Shown: one piece after another, positions 24,734 through 31,618 of the stretch | How positions within the stretch are numbered: position 1 is the first letter of the stretch | Layout: each line of letters opens with the position of its first letter | Assembly (NCBI RefSeq): GCF_900199635.1 | Contig: NZ_LT962687.1 | Coordinates: 494,863-558,862, forward strand | Reading direction: 5' to 3' | DNA: 64,000 bases | DNA from: Anaerotruncus massiliensis (ex Togo et al. 2026) | Lineage (GTDB): Bacteria; Bacillota; Clostridia; Oscillospirales; Ruminococcaceae | Program-made: the position numbers and the translations under genes | The notes under the pieces: model-generated | What the model saw: only the letters and a program-made list of their open reading frames with translations | Databases searched by the model: none | What the model was told of the DNA's origin: nothing

Positions 24734-24746
24734 ATTATATATATGA
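24716..24746. other. Probable prophage attachment junction (left end)
   Basis: CotJC similarity stops abruptly at about 24728, within the codons for AKE, while the recombinase stop codon is at 24747-24749. The crossover should lie in the about 20 bases between, around GGCGCAAGGATTATATATAT. The exact core cannot be fixed without the opposite junction or an empty site. Confidence 0.6.
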
Positions 24747-26309
24747 CTATGGAAGACGCATGAATAGGTCGACCTTGAAGTCGCTGGGATCACCGTGCCG
24801 CCCACCCCGCGCCTTGGTGTATACGATCTTGTCGATGACCTCTTTCAACAGCTGGTTCAGCTGCGCCGGATCCATGGTTGAATCAAATACATTTAGTAGA
24901 TTCTCTACTTTTGGTATAATCTTTTTACGTCCGGCCTCGGCTTGCCGATACGTATCGGCTTCATGCTGCAGCTCGTCGAGCTGGTTCTGTAATTCCTGCC
25001 TGCGGCTGGAGATGCTTTGGGTTCGAGACAGGAAGATCTCAACGCTGTATATTTCCTGCTCAAGCAGGTCGTGCGCCTTGCTCAGCTGGTGATCCAGCGT
25101 CGCCAGCTCCTTTTCAAGGCGGCGGACGCTCTTCTCTGCGGCCTCGATACCCGCGGGCTTTTTGTCATGGACTCCTTCGATCGACAAACGATATTCCTCC
25201 AACCATTCTTGGAGCGACGTCCGGACCTTCGCGAGGATAAGCGGCAAATCGGCGCTGACGTTCGGGCAACCGGGGTATTGGCAGATCATAGATGCTTGGC
25301 GATTTGCATATGGCCTCCGTACCATCATGTGGCCGCAAACACCGCAGACGAGGAGTCCCGCGAGGGGATTTCGCATTTGCTTATGCGCGTCAAACCGGAT
25401 AGGCGGGTTGTGTGCAATGTTCTCCTGGGCCGCATCCCATGTCTCCCGTGAGATGATCGGCTCGTGGCGGCCTTGCGTGACGATATAGTCGCGTTTTTTA
25501 GGACGCGAAATTTTCACATCGCCGCCCGAGATCGACTTGACGCCCGGCCGGCGGTTCCACCGGAGCTGCCCGCAGTAAACGGGGTTTTCCAGAATTGCCA
25601 CAACAGAGTTGTAGGTCCACAAACCGCCCTTCCGGGTCGGTATGTGCAGGTCGTTGAGCCGGTTTGCGATTTTCTTGGAGCCCAGCCTTGTGGTTGTTCC
25701 GTCAGAATCAGTGGCCCCGAGCGTGTAAAGCTCAAAAATGAGGCGAACGGTTTCAGCCTCGTCGGGATCGGGCTCGAGCGTCCATCCCTTTTCATTTTGC
25801 AGCTTTACGCGCGTATATCCATAGGGCGGTATGTTGCCGGTGTACTTCCCCTCCATGACGGAGGCAACCCGCCCGCGCTGCAGGCGACGGTTGATCGTTT
25901 TATACTCACGGCGGCTCATGAAAAGGCCGAACTCGAAATACTCTTCGTCGAACTCGTTGTTGGGGTCGTAGATCTTCGCTGGTGTGACGATCTTGGTGTG
26001 GCTCAGCTTGAATGCCTGCGCCACGATGCCCTGATCGATCGTATCCCCGCGCGCCAGACGTTCCACCTCAACGACCAGGACGCCCTCCCACATGCCGCGC
26101 TCGACCTCGTCGAGCAGCTGTTGCATGACGGGACGGGCGGCAATACTATCCCCGGAGACGATCTCTCGGTATATTTTCGAGACGGGCAGATTCAGGCGCT
26201 TTGCCGCTCGCAAAAGCTCATCCTGGTGGCGGGCGAGGGTATCCCCCGCTCCATGGGCCTCGGCCTCGACGTCTGCACGGGATTTTCTCAGGTACATCAG
26301 ATAGGGCAT
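24747..26309 (-). CDS. Large serine recombinase (phage integrase)
   Basis: A 520-residue serine integrase. The catalytic N-terminal resolvase domain has the nucleophile in YLRKSRAD (Ser10), with the conserved Arg and ERLARGD segments. A recombinase domain follows, then a zinc ribbon with cysteines in LLVCGVCG and MICQYPGC. A long coiled coil from about residue 370 controls directionality. AAGGAG lies 7 bases before the ATG. Its 3' end abuts the broken cotJC gene, so it acts at this site. Excision would need a separate directionality factor, which I could not identify. Confidence 0.95.
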   Translation of the reverse strand: MPYLMYLRKSRADVEAEAHGAGDTLARHQDELLRAAKRLNLPVSKIYREIVSGDSIAARPVMQQLLDEVERGMWEGVLVVEVERLARGDTIDQGIVAQAFKLSHTKIVTPAKIYDPNNEFDEEYFEFGLFMSRREYKTINRRLQRGRVASVMEGKYTGNIPPYGYTRVKLQNEKGWTLEPDPDEAETVRLIFELYTLGATDSDGTTTRLGSKKIANRLNDLHIPTRKGGLWTYNSVVAILENPVYCGQLRWNRRPGVKSISGGDVKISRPKKRDYIVTQGRHEPIISRETWDAAQENIAHNPPIRFDAHKQMRNPLAGLLVCGVCGHMMVRRPYANRQASMICQYPGCPNVSADLPLILAKVRTSLQEWLEEYRLSIEGVHDKKPAGIEAAEKSVRRLEKELATLDHQLSKAHDLLEQEIYSVEIFLSRTQSISSRRQELQNQLDELQHEADTYRQAEAGRKKIIPKVENLLNVFDSTMDPAQLNQLLKEVIDKIVYTKARGGRHGDPSDFKVDLFMRLP

Positions 26310-26328
26310 AACCGACTCCTTAAAAGTG

Positions 26329-26352
26329 ATGCCGCCCCAATCGAGGGCGGCA
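26329..26352 (-). terminator. Possible terminator between the lipoprotein and recombinase genes
   Basis: On the minus strand GCCGCCC and GGGCGGC pair around a short loop, followed only by ATCACTTTT. The weak T-tract means it may merely attenuate transcription into the recombinase gene. Confidence 0.4.
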
Positions 26353-26358
26353 TAATCA

Positions 26359-26904
26359 TTATCTTGCTATTTCATACGTTAGTGTTGTCTTCCCGTCATT
26401 CTTCTCAGAATCAAACTGCCCAATTACTATGTAAGAGTAGTTCGAAATATCCTCGTCAGTATAGTACAGCATATAAAGGCGATCATTTTCGGCATCACGC
26501 CATGCCCCAGAACTTAAATTATAATACTCATTCCCACTTTTATCGAACAGCTGGACAGTTCCCCGTTCTGACATGAATGCCTTTAAAGCATCAAAATCAC
26601 TAACGACTTCGACGGCAATGACATTTTTCAGGACTTTTTCCGTGACATCAAACTCGGGATGATACGCCACGCTTTCAATGCTTAATCCGCCTGATGGAGG
26701 GAGGAAGTAGGAATGCTGGAATTCGCCGATTCGAGAATTCTCACTGTCCGCAATGTCCTCGATTGTTTTTTCGGGATCGGCGGCAGGTACCGGCTCTGAT
26801 GCGGGTGAAGTCTGCTGGGGGGCGGCCTCCGCAGCCTCGCCGCAAGCAATAAGAGGGAAGGCTAAGCACAATGACAGAAGCAAAGCTGTAACAATTCTTC
26901 TCAT
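26359..26904 (-). CDS. Prophage-encoded putative lipoprotein
   Basis: A 181-residue protein with a signal peptide ending in the lipobox LIAC (Cys about residue 21), then a Pro/Ala/Glu-rich linker and a mixed alpha/beta body without a recognised family. AGGAGGG precedes the ATG. Placed between the recombinase and the repressor, on the strand used in lysogeny, it is a candidate lysogenic-conversion gene displayed on the host surface; superinfection exclusion is one possible role. That role is an inference from location only. Confidence 0.75.
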   Translation of the reverse strand: MRRIVTALLLSLCLAFPLIACGEAAEAAPQQTSPASEPVPAADPEKTIEDIADSENSRIGEFQHSYFLPPSGGLSIESVAYHPEFDVTEKVLKNVIAVEVVSDFDALKAFMSERGTVQLFDKSGNEYYNLSSGAWRDAENDRLYMLYYTDEDISNYSYIVIGQFDSEKNDGKTTLTYEIAR

Positions 26905-27010
26905 AAAATTCCCTCCTGATTTTATTGACTATCCTACGTTGTCCTTTGACGAATAAAGCAGCGCCTCCGGTGTCAGTCAAAGACCACAAAGATGATGTTT
27001 CCTTGCCGCC

Positions 27011-27373
27011 TTATCCGACACGCCCCGGCAAGACATCAGCCTCCTTAGCTTTGTCCTCCAGTCTTGCGAGGATCTTCCCACGCTCAAGTTCTGGCAGGGC
27101 ATTGTAGTACTTGAGCAGTTCGCGCTCGTCATCCCGGATGGGTGGTGAGCTTTTTTCTTTTCCGGTAATAAGATACTCCAGAGAGACGCCCAAAAATTCC
27201 GATATAAGAGCAAGCCTGTCAGATGATGGGTTGGTACCTTTTCTCTTCCAGTCACTGATGTTTCCGGTACTGATGTTGGCATATTTGCCTAGTGCGGCTG
27301 CAGTCAGGTGTTTCTCTTTCAGAATCTCATGGACGCGGTACCCTATATCAGCAATAAATTTCACCCCCAACAA
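27011..27373 (-). CDS. CI-like phage repressor (XRE family)
   Basis: A 120-residue protein with an N-terminal helix-turn-helix of the XRE/Cro-CI type (LGKYANISTGNISDWKRKG, about residues 28-46, followed by LALISEFLGVSLEYLITG) and a short C-terminal dimerisation region (LLKYYNALPELERGKILARLEDKA). It has no LexA-like peptidase domain, so induction would not be by simple RecA-stimulated autocleavage. The start is one of two adjacent TTG codons (27373 or 27370), unusual but preceded by AAAGAG. It faces a strong divergent promoter, the classical immunity layout. Confidence 0.85.
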   Translation of the reverse strand: MLGVKFIADIGYRVHEILKEKHLTAAALGKYANISTGNISDWKRKGTNPSSDRLALISEFLGVSLEYLITGKEKSSPPIRDDERELLKYYNALPELERGKILARLEDKAKEADVLPGRVG

Positions 27374-27384
27374 AACACTCTTTA

Positions 27385-27428
27385 ATCAGAATAAAAGTAT
27401 TGACAAAACTCTGATATAAGAATATAAT
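27385..27428 (+). promoter_or_regulatory. Strong early promoter with operator-like repeats
   Basis: TTGACA (27400-27405) and TATAAT (27423-27428) are both perfect and 17 bases apart. The half-sites ATCAGA (27385-27390) and TCTGAT (27410-27415) form an inverted repeat around the -35. CTGATATAAG (27411-27420) within the spacer differs in two places from the CTGATATCAG palindromes near 58785. This is the likely lytic promoter controlled by the adjacent repressor. Confidence 0.85.
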
Positions 27429-27434
27429 GCAATT

Positions 27435-27635
27435 GCACAGTAAAATATGCGACGAAAAAACAACCTGACCAGCGCCCTGCCAAAAGCTGCGGTCAAATTG
27501 TCCTCGTTGCGCGACCTGACGGGCCATTCCACACATCCGATTCGCCAGAAACAGCACCCCAAATACGTACTTCCCATACGTTGTAACGCCATGTTCTGTC
27601 AAACGCGGTCCGTCAGGTCTATTTTACTTTTTTTT
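27435..27635 (+). ncRNA. Candidate structured leader or small RNA
   Basis: About 280 bases lie between the early promoter and the first well-supported start codon. Within them GACCTGACGGGCC (27513-27525) and GGTCCGTCAGGTC (27607-27619) can pair with one mismatch and enclose about 80 bases. They are followed by a U-rich tract ending in eight T (27628-27635). A transcript from the promoter would then be about 200 nt. The frame is open here, but there is no ribosome binding site and the peptide looks random, so a regulatory RNA or attenuator is more likely than a protein. Confidence 0.35.
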
Positions 27636-27710
27636 GCCGAAAAAGTCAACAATTGTTACCTTTTATCGGCTTGGCGCATTGGCCAAAATCACGAAAGGAA
27701 GCGACAGCAT

Positions 27711-28115
27711 ATGAGAGTGGCCCTAGACATGGAGAAGCTCCAGATGATCATCTATTACACCAACAGCATCCGGATGTCCGCCGCGCGCCGTGAAGAGCTG
27801 CATCAGGTTGTCCTGCAGGGGATTCTGGTGGGGGAGGTCGATCTTGACTTGCTTTTCAGTGACGCGCCTCAGCTGACTGCCACGAATATTCGGACGTTTT
27901 TGCGGTCCTACGTTGAGGCCGGAGGCAACGAAGGAGAGGTTCGCGCACAGGAGTTGTACGACGCTTACGTCGAGTGGTGCGGCGATATGGCGGAACCTTC
28001 GGAGACCGTCTCGACGTTCGGCAGGTATTTGCGTGAAATCGGCATCCGGAAGATCAAGCGGGCGGATGCGAACTACTACCGTCTGCCTGCCGGCATGGAG
28101 GAGGATGACGGATGA
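27711..28115 (+). CDS. Early phage protein with winged-helix-like domain
   Basis: A 134-residue protein starting MRVALDMEKLQM, with GAAAGGAAG upstream. The C-terminal half (LYDAYVEWCGD ... FGRYLREIGIRKIKR ... YYRLP) resembles the winged-helix module found at the end of phage and plasmid primase-helicases. It may therefore bind DNA or the replication machinery. The frame is open further upstream, but no start there has a ribosome binding site. Its stop overlaps the next start (ATGA). Confidence 0.7.
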   Translation: MRVALDMEKLQMIIYYTNSIRMSAARREELHQVVLQGILVGEVDLDLLFSDAPQLTATNIRTFLRSYVEAGGNEGEVRAQELYDAYVEWCGDMAEPSETVSTFGRYLREIGIRKIKRADANYYRLPAGMEEDDG

Positions 28116-28336
28116 TCTCGTCTCCAGAGCTGCGCGGGGAGATCCGGAAGCAGATGGATATCCGCCGCTGGGACTCCGAAGATCTGGGGAGAGCGACCGG
28201 ATATGCCGGCAGCACCGTGCGCAAATACATGTGCGACACGACCAAGGCCGCTTCGGACGCATTTGAGCGAGCCGTCTGCAGGGCACTCCAGATCGATCCC
28301 CTCATGTACATATTATCGCACAAGGAGGCGGTTTAG
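28112..28336 (+). CDS. Small HTH-like phage protein
   Basis: A 74-residue protein. A helix-turn-helix-like stretch (SEDLGRATGYAGSTVRKYM) is followed by a segment typical of small XRE regulators (AFERAVCRALQIDP). It overlaps the preceding gene by 4 bases and precedes another HTH gene, so it belongs to the early regulatory operon. A Cro-like role is plausible but not shown. Confidence 0.65.
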   Translation: MISSPELRGEIRKQMDIRRWDSEDLGRATGYAGSTVRKYMCDTTKAASDAFERAVCRALQIDPLMYILSHKEAV

Positions 28337-28339
28337 GCC

Positions 28340-28819
28340 ATGAGCGACTGCTGCAAGAATTATTACAAGATGTGCAGGGAAAACGCCTCCCTGACGCAGG
28401 AGTATGCGGCCGGCGCGCTGGGGGTATCGGTCCGGCAGCTTAGCGATTACGAAAACGACAAGGCCCCGGTGCCGGACGACGTGGTGGACCGGATGTGCAC
28501 GGCGTACGACACGAAATACCTTGCCTTGTGGCATCTCAAAAACAAGACCCGCCTCGGCCAGTATCTTCCGGATTTTTTCGAGCCAGAGTCGGTGGGAGAC
28601 ATGATGTTTTCCCTTGCGCTCGCAGAGGACGGCGTTTCGGGGGCCTACGCGGCAATCAAAGAGATCTACCGTGACCGCCAGTTGAATCCGGAGGAACTGC
28701 CCGCCATGCGCAAAGCGGTGAGCGAGGCGCAGGAGGCTCTGAACAACCTGACATCCATTGTACTGTATGCGCAGCAGAGAATTGACGAGGTCGAAAAACA
28801 GCGGGACAGGCAAGATTGA
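28340..28819 (+). CDS. XRE-family regulator with C-terminal helical extension
   Basis: A 159-residue protein. The N-terminal XRE helix-turn-helix (SLTQEYAAGALGVSVRQLSDYENDKAPVPDDVV) is followed by about 80 residues of mainly helical sequence with a coiled-coil end. AAGGAGGCGG lies before the ATG. It is the third DNA-binding protein in the early operon after the CI-like repressor. It may be the antagonist or a replication regulator. Confidence 0.72.
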   Translation: MSDCCKNYYKMCRENASLTQEYAAGALGVSVRQLSDYENDKAPVPDDVVDRMCTAYDTKYLALWHLKNKTRLGQYLPDFFEPESVGDMMFSLALAEDGVSGAYAAIKEIYRDRQLNPEELPAMRKAVSEAQEALNNLTSIVLYAQQRIDEVEKQRDRQD

Positions 28820-28855
28820 GGAAGTCCACGTCATAACATAAAGCGAGGTGATGGC

Positions 28856-29101
28856 ATGGAAAAGCGGCCGCGCTCTGGACCGGAGCTGCTGGAGTATCTC
28901 TACTCGGGGAAAGTGGTCAAGGAAATGGCCGTGGGGTCGACGCAGGTGCGCTTTTTTGACACATGCTATCGAGACGCCTCGCCCGAAGAGCTTGAAAAGC
29001 GCAGGGCGCGGATCAACGCGGCTGCACTGAATTGCATCATGAGCTGGGGAAAGGATGAAAAAAAGGATGAACAAAGCAGTCATGACCGGGCGGCTGGTTG
29101 A
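28856..29101 (+). CDS. Small phage protein of unknown function
   Basis: An 81-residue hydrophilic protein with the segment MAVGSTQVRFFDTCYRDASP and a charged, helical C-terminus (EELEKRRARI). AAGCGAGGTGATGGC precedes the ATG. Its 3' end overlaps the ssb start by about 45 bases, indicating coupled translation. I do not recognise a family. Confidence 0.55.
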   Translation: MEKRPRSGPELLEYLYSGKVVKEMAVGSTQVRFFDTCYRDASPEELEKRRARINAAALNCIMSWGKDEKKDEQSSHDRAAG

Positions 29102-29507
29102 GACTCCGGAGCTGAGGCATACGCCCAACGGCATCTCGGTGTGCCGCTTCCGCCTGGCAGTGGACAGGCCCTACCTTGTGGATGGGAAACGCACAGCGGA
29201 TTTCTTCGACGTGATCGCCTGGCGGCAGTCGGCGGAATTCGTCTGTAAGTACTTCACAAAAGGCAAATTCATCATCGTCGAAGGTCGCTTTGAAACCCGC
29301 AGCTACGACGACCGCAACGGAGCCCGCCGCCGTGCGGTCGAGCTGATCGTCGATCACGTCGAATTTGGCGGCGACAGCAAGAGGGCGGACGACGGAAGGG
29401 GCTTGCCGGATCCGCCGCCTGAAACCAACGGACAAGCTACGCCGCCTGCCCCCGTGAGCGGTGATTTTTCAGAGATGTCCGCCCCCGCGGACGATCTACC
29501 ATTTTAA
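29055..29507 (+). CDS. ssb: Single-stranded DNA-binding protein
   Basis: A 150-residue SSB with the OB-fold core (MTGRLVETPELRHTPNG, FFDVIAWRQSAEFV, GKFIIVEGRFETRSY) and a Pro/Glu-rich tail ending in DDLPF, the acidic tip that recruits replication and repair proteins. Two in-frame ATGs (29055 and 29067) are possible; the second gives the more typical MNKAVMTGRL start. As part of the early operon it serves phage DNA replication. Confidence 0.92.
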   Translation: MKKRMNKAVMTGRLVETPELRHTPNGISVCRFRLAVDRPYLVDGKRTADFFDVIAWRQSAEFVCKYFTKGKFIIVEGRFETRSYDDRNGARRRAVELIVDHVEFGGDSKRADDGRGLPDPPPETNGQATPPAPVSGDFSEMSAPADDLPF

Positions 29508-29542
29508 ATGCGGCGGCAACGCCGTATCCGGGAGGAGACAAC

Positions 29543-30337
29543 ATGAGAGTCATCAGCATCATCAACCTCAAGGGCGGAGTGGGAAAGACGGTCAGCGCGA
29601 TCAACATTGCCCATATTCTGGCCGCGAACTACAAAGCCCGCGTCCTGCTGATCGACAACGACAAGCAGGGGAATGCCTCGAAGTTTTTTGAGCTGCACAG
29701 CTACGACCTGCCAAGCGTGGCCGACGTTCTCACCGGCCGCGCGATGCCGATTGCCGAGGTGGTGCGCCATTCCCAATACGACCGGCTCGATTTGGTGCCT
29801 GCAAACATGGGTCTGCTTACCGCCAACAGTTCGCTGCTGGTGGATACGAGCCGCACAAGGGATTATCGGATGCGCAGCTCCCTCGAGGCCGTCGCCGATC
29901 ATTACGACTGGTGCGTCATCGACAACGCGCCCGATATCAATATCAGCGTGATCAACGCGCTCATGGCCAGCGATGACGTCCTGATCCCGGTCAAGATCGA
30001 TCGGTTTGCATTCGACGGCCTGCAGGAGCTCGTCGAGCAGATCGACGACATACGCACCAGCAACGACCGTCTGCGGCTGGCGGGCTGCTTTTTCACCATG
30101 TACCAGCGTAATCGCGTCAGCCGGGAGGGGGACGACTGGATGCGGCAGGAACAGCCCTATCCCGTCTTTGAGACGCAGATCCGCAATACCGTCAAGGTGA
30201 CTGAAACCACCTATGCAGGGCGGCCGCTGCTGGATTACTCCCCCAATTGCACGGCTTCAAAGGACTACCTTCGATTGGTGGCCGAATATCTCGAGGGGAG
30301 GGACTGCGCATGGCAAAATTCAGTGTTCGGGACATGA
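29543..30337 (+). CDS. ParA-family ATPase
   Basis: A 264-residue ParA/Soj-type ATPase with the deviant Walker A KGGVGKT (residues 10-16), the LLIDNDKQGNAS switch region and WCVIDNAPD as Walker B. GGGAGGAG precedes the ATG. The next gene, a DUF3102 protein, overlaps its end and probably plays the ParB-like partner role. The pair is common on mobile elements of gut Clostridia. Here it suggests that the phage can replicate or segregate as a plasmid, or that the pair assists replication-focus positioning. Confidence 0.9.
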   Translation: MRVISIINLKGGVGKTVSAINIAHILAANYKARVLLIDNDKQGNASKFFELHSYDLPSVADVLTGRAMPIAEVVRHSQYDRLDLVPANMGLLTANSSLLVDTSRTRDYRMRSSLEAVADHYDWCVIDNAPDINISVINALMASDDVLIPVKIDRFAFDGLQELVEQIDDIRTSNDRLRLAGCFFTMYQRNRVSREGDDWMRQEQPYPVFETQIRNTVKVTETTYAGRPLLDYSPNCTASKDYLRLVAEYLEGRDCAWQNSVFGT

Positions 30338-31353
30338 TGGCGGCACCGGCCGATCCCCCTGCTCCTGTGGATGTTGGACAGCCCGCGCTGCGCACGATCG
30401 ATACGATCACGGCTGAGATCAATTACTATAAGCAGCAGACCGCGCAGAATATCATCGAGATCGGCCGCCGCCTCATCGAGGCGAAGCAAAAACTGCCACA
30501 TGGACAATGGACCAACTGGCTGAGGGATACCGTGGAGTTCAGCCAGCAGACGGCTACGAACTTTATGAACATCGCCATGCAGTATTCAAATTCCCAACCG
30601 GTTGGGAATTTGAGCTATACCAAGCTGGTGGCCCTTCTGCAGGTTCCCGACGCCGAGCGCGAAGATTTTCTTGCCAAGAAGCATGTTGTAAATGGCGAGG
30701 AAAAGACCGTCGACGAGATGAGCAAGCGGGAGTTTGAGGCAGTGGTGAAGGAGCGCAACAAAGCCGTCAAGCAGCTCGCCGACGAGAAACTTCGGGCCAG
30801 TCAGGCAGAGGAAAGTCTAAGGGCCTCGAGAACATTGGCGGGGGACCGAGCACGTCGGATTTTTGATTTGGAAAAACAGATAGAGGAGCTCAAAAATGCG
30901 CCTATCGAGGTCGCGGTCGCCGAGATTAGTGCCGAGGAACACGAGAATATCCGGCAGGAGGCGTTCGAGGCTGCACGGCATGAGATGAAGGAGGAGTACG
31001 ACCGAATCGACCAAGAGCTGACGGACAAGCTCAAGAGAGTTTTTGAACTGCGACGGGAAAATATGTCCTTGCGTAATCAACTCGAGGACGCGGAAAAAAA
31101 CAGTGTCGAGGCTCTGCCGGAGGAAGTAACCCGGGATGCGACTGCGGACTTCTTGGACGCGGTGGGATCCGCCTATCGAATCTATAAGTCGATCATCGAG
31201 CTCTCTGCCCCGGATTGCGCGGCCACGGGAATTAAGGCCTGCAGGAGGCGGCTGGACGAGCTGCAGGCGGAGCTGAGCCAGCTGGAAGCCCGTGCCGCCA
31301 ATCTGGCAATCGCCGGCGACGACGAACTGCCAGGGGAGGAAGACGATGATTAG
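30310..31353 (+). CDS. DUF3102 protein, candidate ParA partner
   Basis: A 347-residue protein. The N-terminal DUF3102 domain (NIIEIGRRLIEAKQKLPHGQW, SQQTATNFMNIAMQY) is followed by a long coiled coil from about residue 140 (ERNKAVKQLADEKLRASQ onward). Acidic residues (GEEDDD) end it. The start at 30310 has GAGGGGAGGG upstream and overlaps parA. DUF3102 proteins are regularly linked to ParA genes and are suspected DNA-binding partition proteins. A perfect palindrome lies inside this gene. Confidence 0.82.
   Translation: MAKFSVRDMMAAPADPPAPVDVGQPALRTIDTITAEINYYKQQTAQNIIEIGRRLIEAKQKLPHGQWTNWLRDTVEFSQQTATNFMNIAMQYSNSQPVGNLSYTKLVALLQVPDAEREDFLAKKHVVNGEEKTVDEMSKREFEAVVKERNKAVKQLADEKLRASQAEESLRASRTLAGDRARRIFDLEKQIEELKNAPIEVAVAEISAEEHENIRQEAFEAARHEMKEEYDRIDQELTDKLKRVFELRRENMSLRNQLEDAEKNSVEALPEEVTRDATADFLDAVGSAYRIYKSIIELSAPDCAATGIKACRRRLDELQAELSQLEARAANLAIAGDDELPGEEDDD
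30586..30613. repeat. 28-bp perfect palindrome inside the DUF3102 gene
   Basis: The half-site TCAAATTCCCAACC (30586-30599) is followed immediately by its exact reverse complement (30600-30613) with no spacer. It encodes SNSQPVGNLSY, so it is also coding. A perfect match of 14 per arm is far beyond chance and points to a protein-binding site, such as a centromere-like site for the ParA/DUF3102 pair, or a cruciform. Confidence 0.85.
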
Positions 31354-31444
31354 CTGCAGCACGATTCATACGCTTCCGCCAGAAAGGAAGGCGGGCCCTG
31401 CCGGCCACAAACCACAGAAGCGCGTCAAAAGGAGTGACAAATTT

Positions 31445-31618
31445 ATGAACTTCATGGTGTACTATTTCCTCGTGGGTATTTCTCTTTCATGTGGGATAGC
31501 GATTGTGCTTGCGGCAACTCACCTGGTGGCGGGATTGCTCCATCGGGAGAAGCCGCGATATAAGATCAAACTGATGCGCAGTTTGGGAGATGAGGTCAGA
31601 AATGAGCGCGGAGCGTAA
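31445..31618 (+). CDS. Small single-span membrane protein
   Basis: A 57-residue protein with one strong membrane helix (YYFLVGISLSCGIAIVLAA) and a basic tail (REKPRYKIKLMR). AAAAGGAGTG eight bases upstream makes ATG 31445 the best start. A longer form from ATG 31346, which overlaps the DUF3102 stop, would add 33 residues. Its end overlaps the next gene. Function unknown. Confidence 0.6.
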   Translation: MNFMVYYFLVGISLSCGIAIVLAATHLVAGLLHREKPRYKIKLMRSLGDEVRNERGA

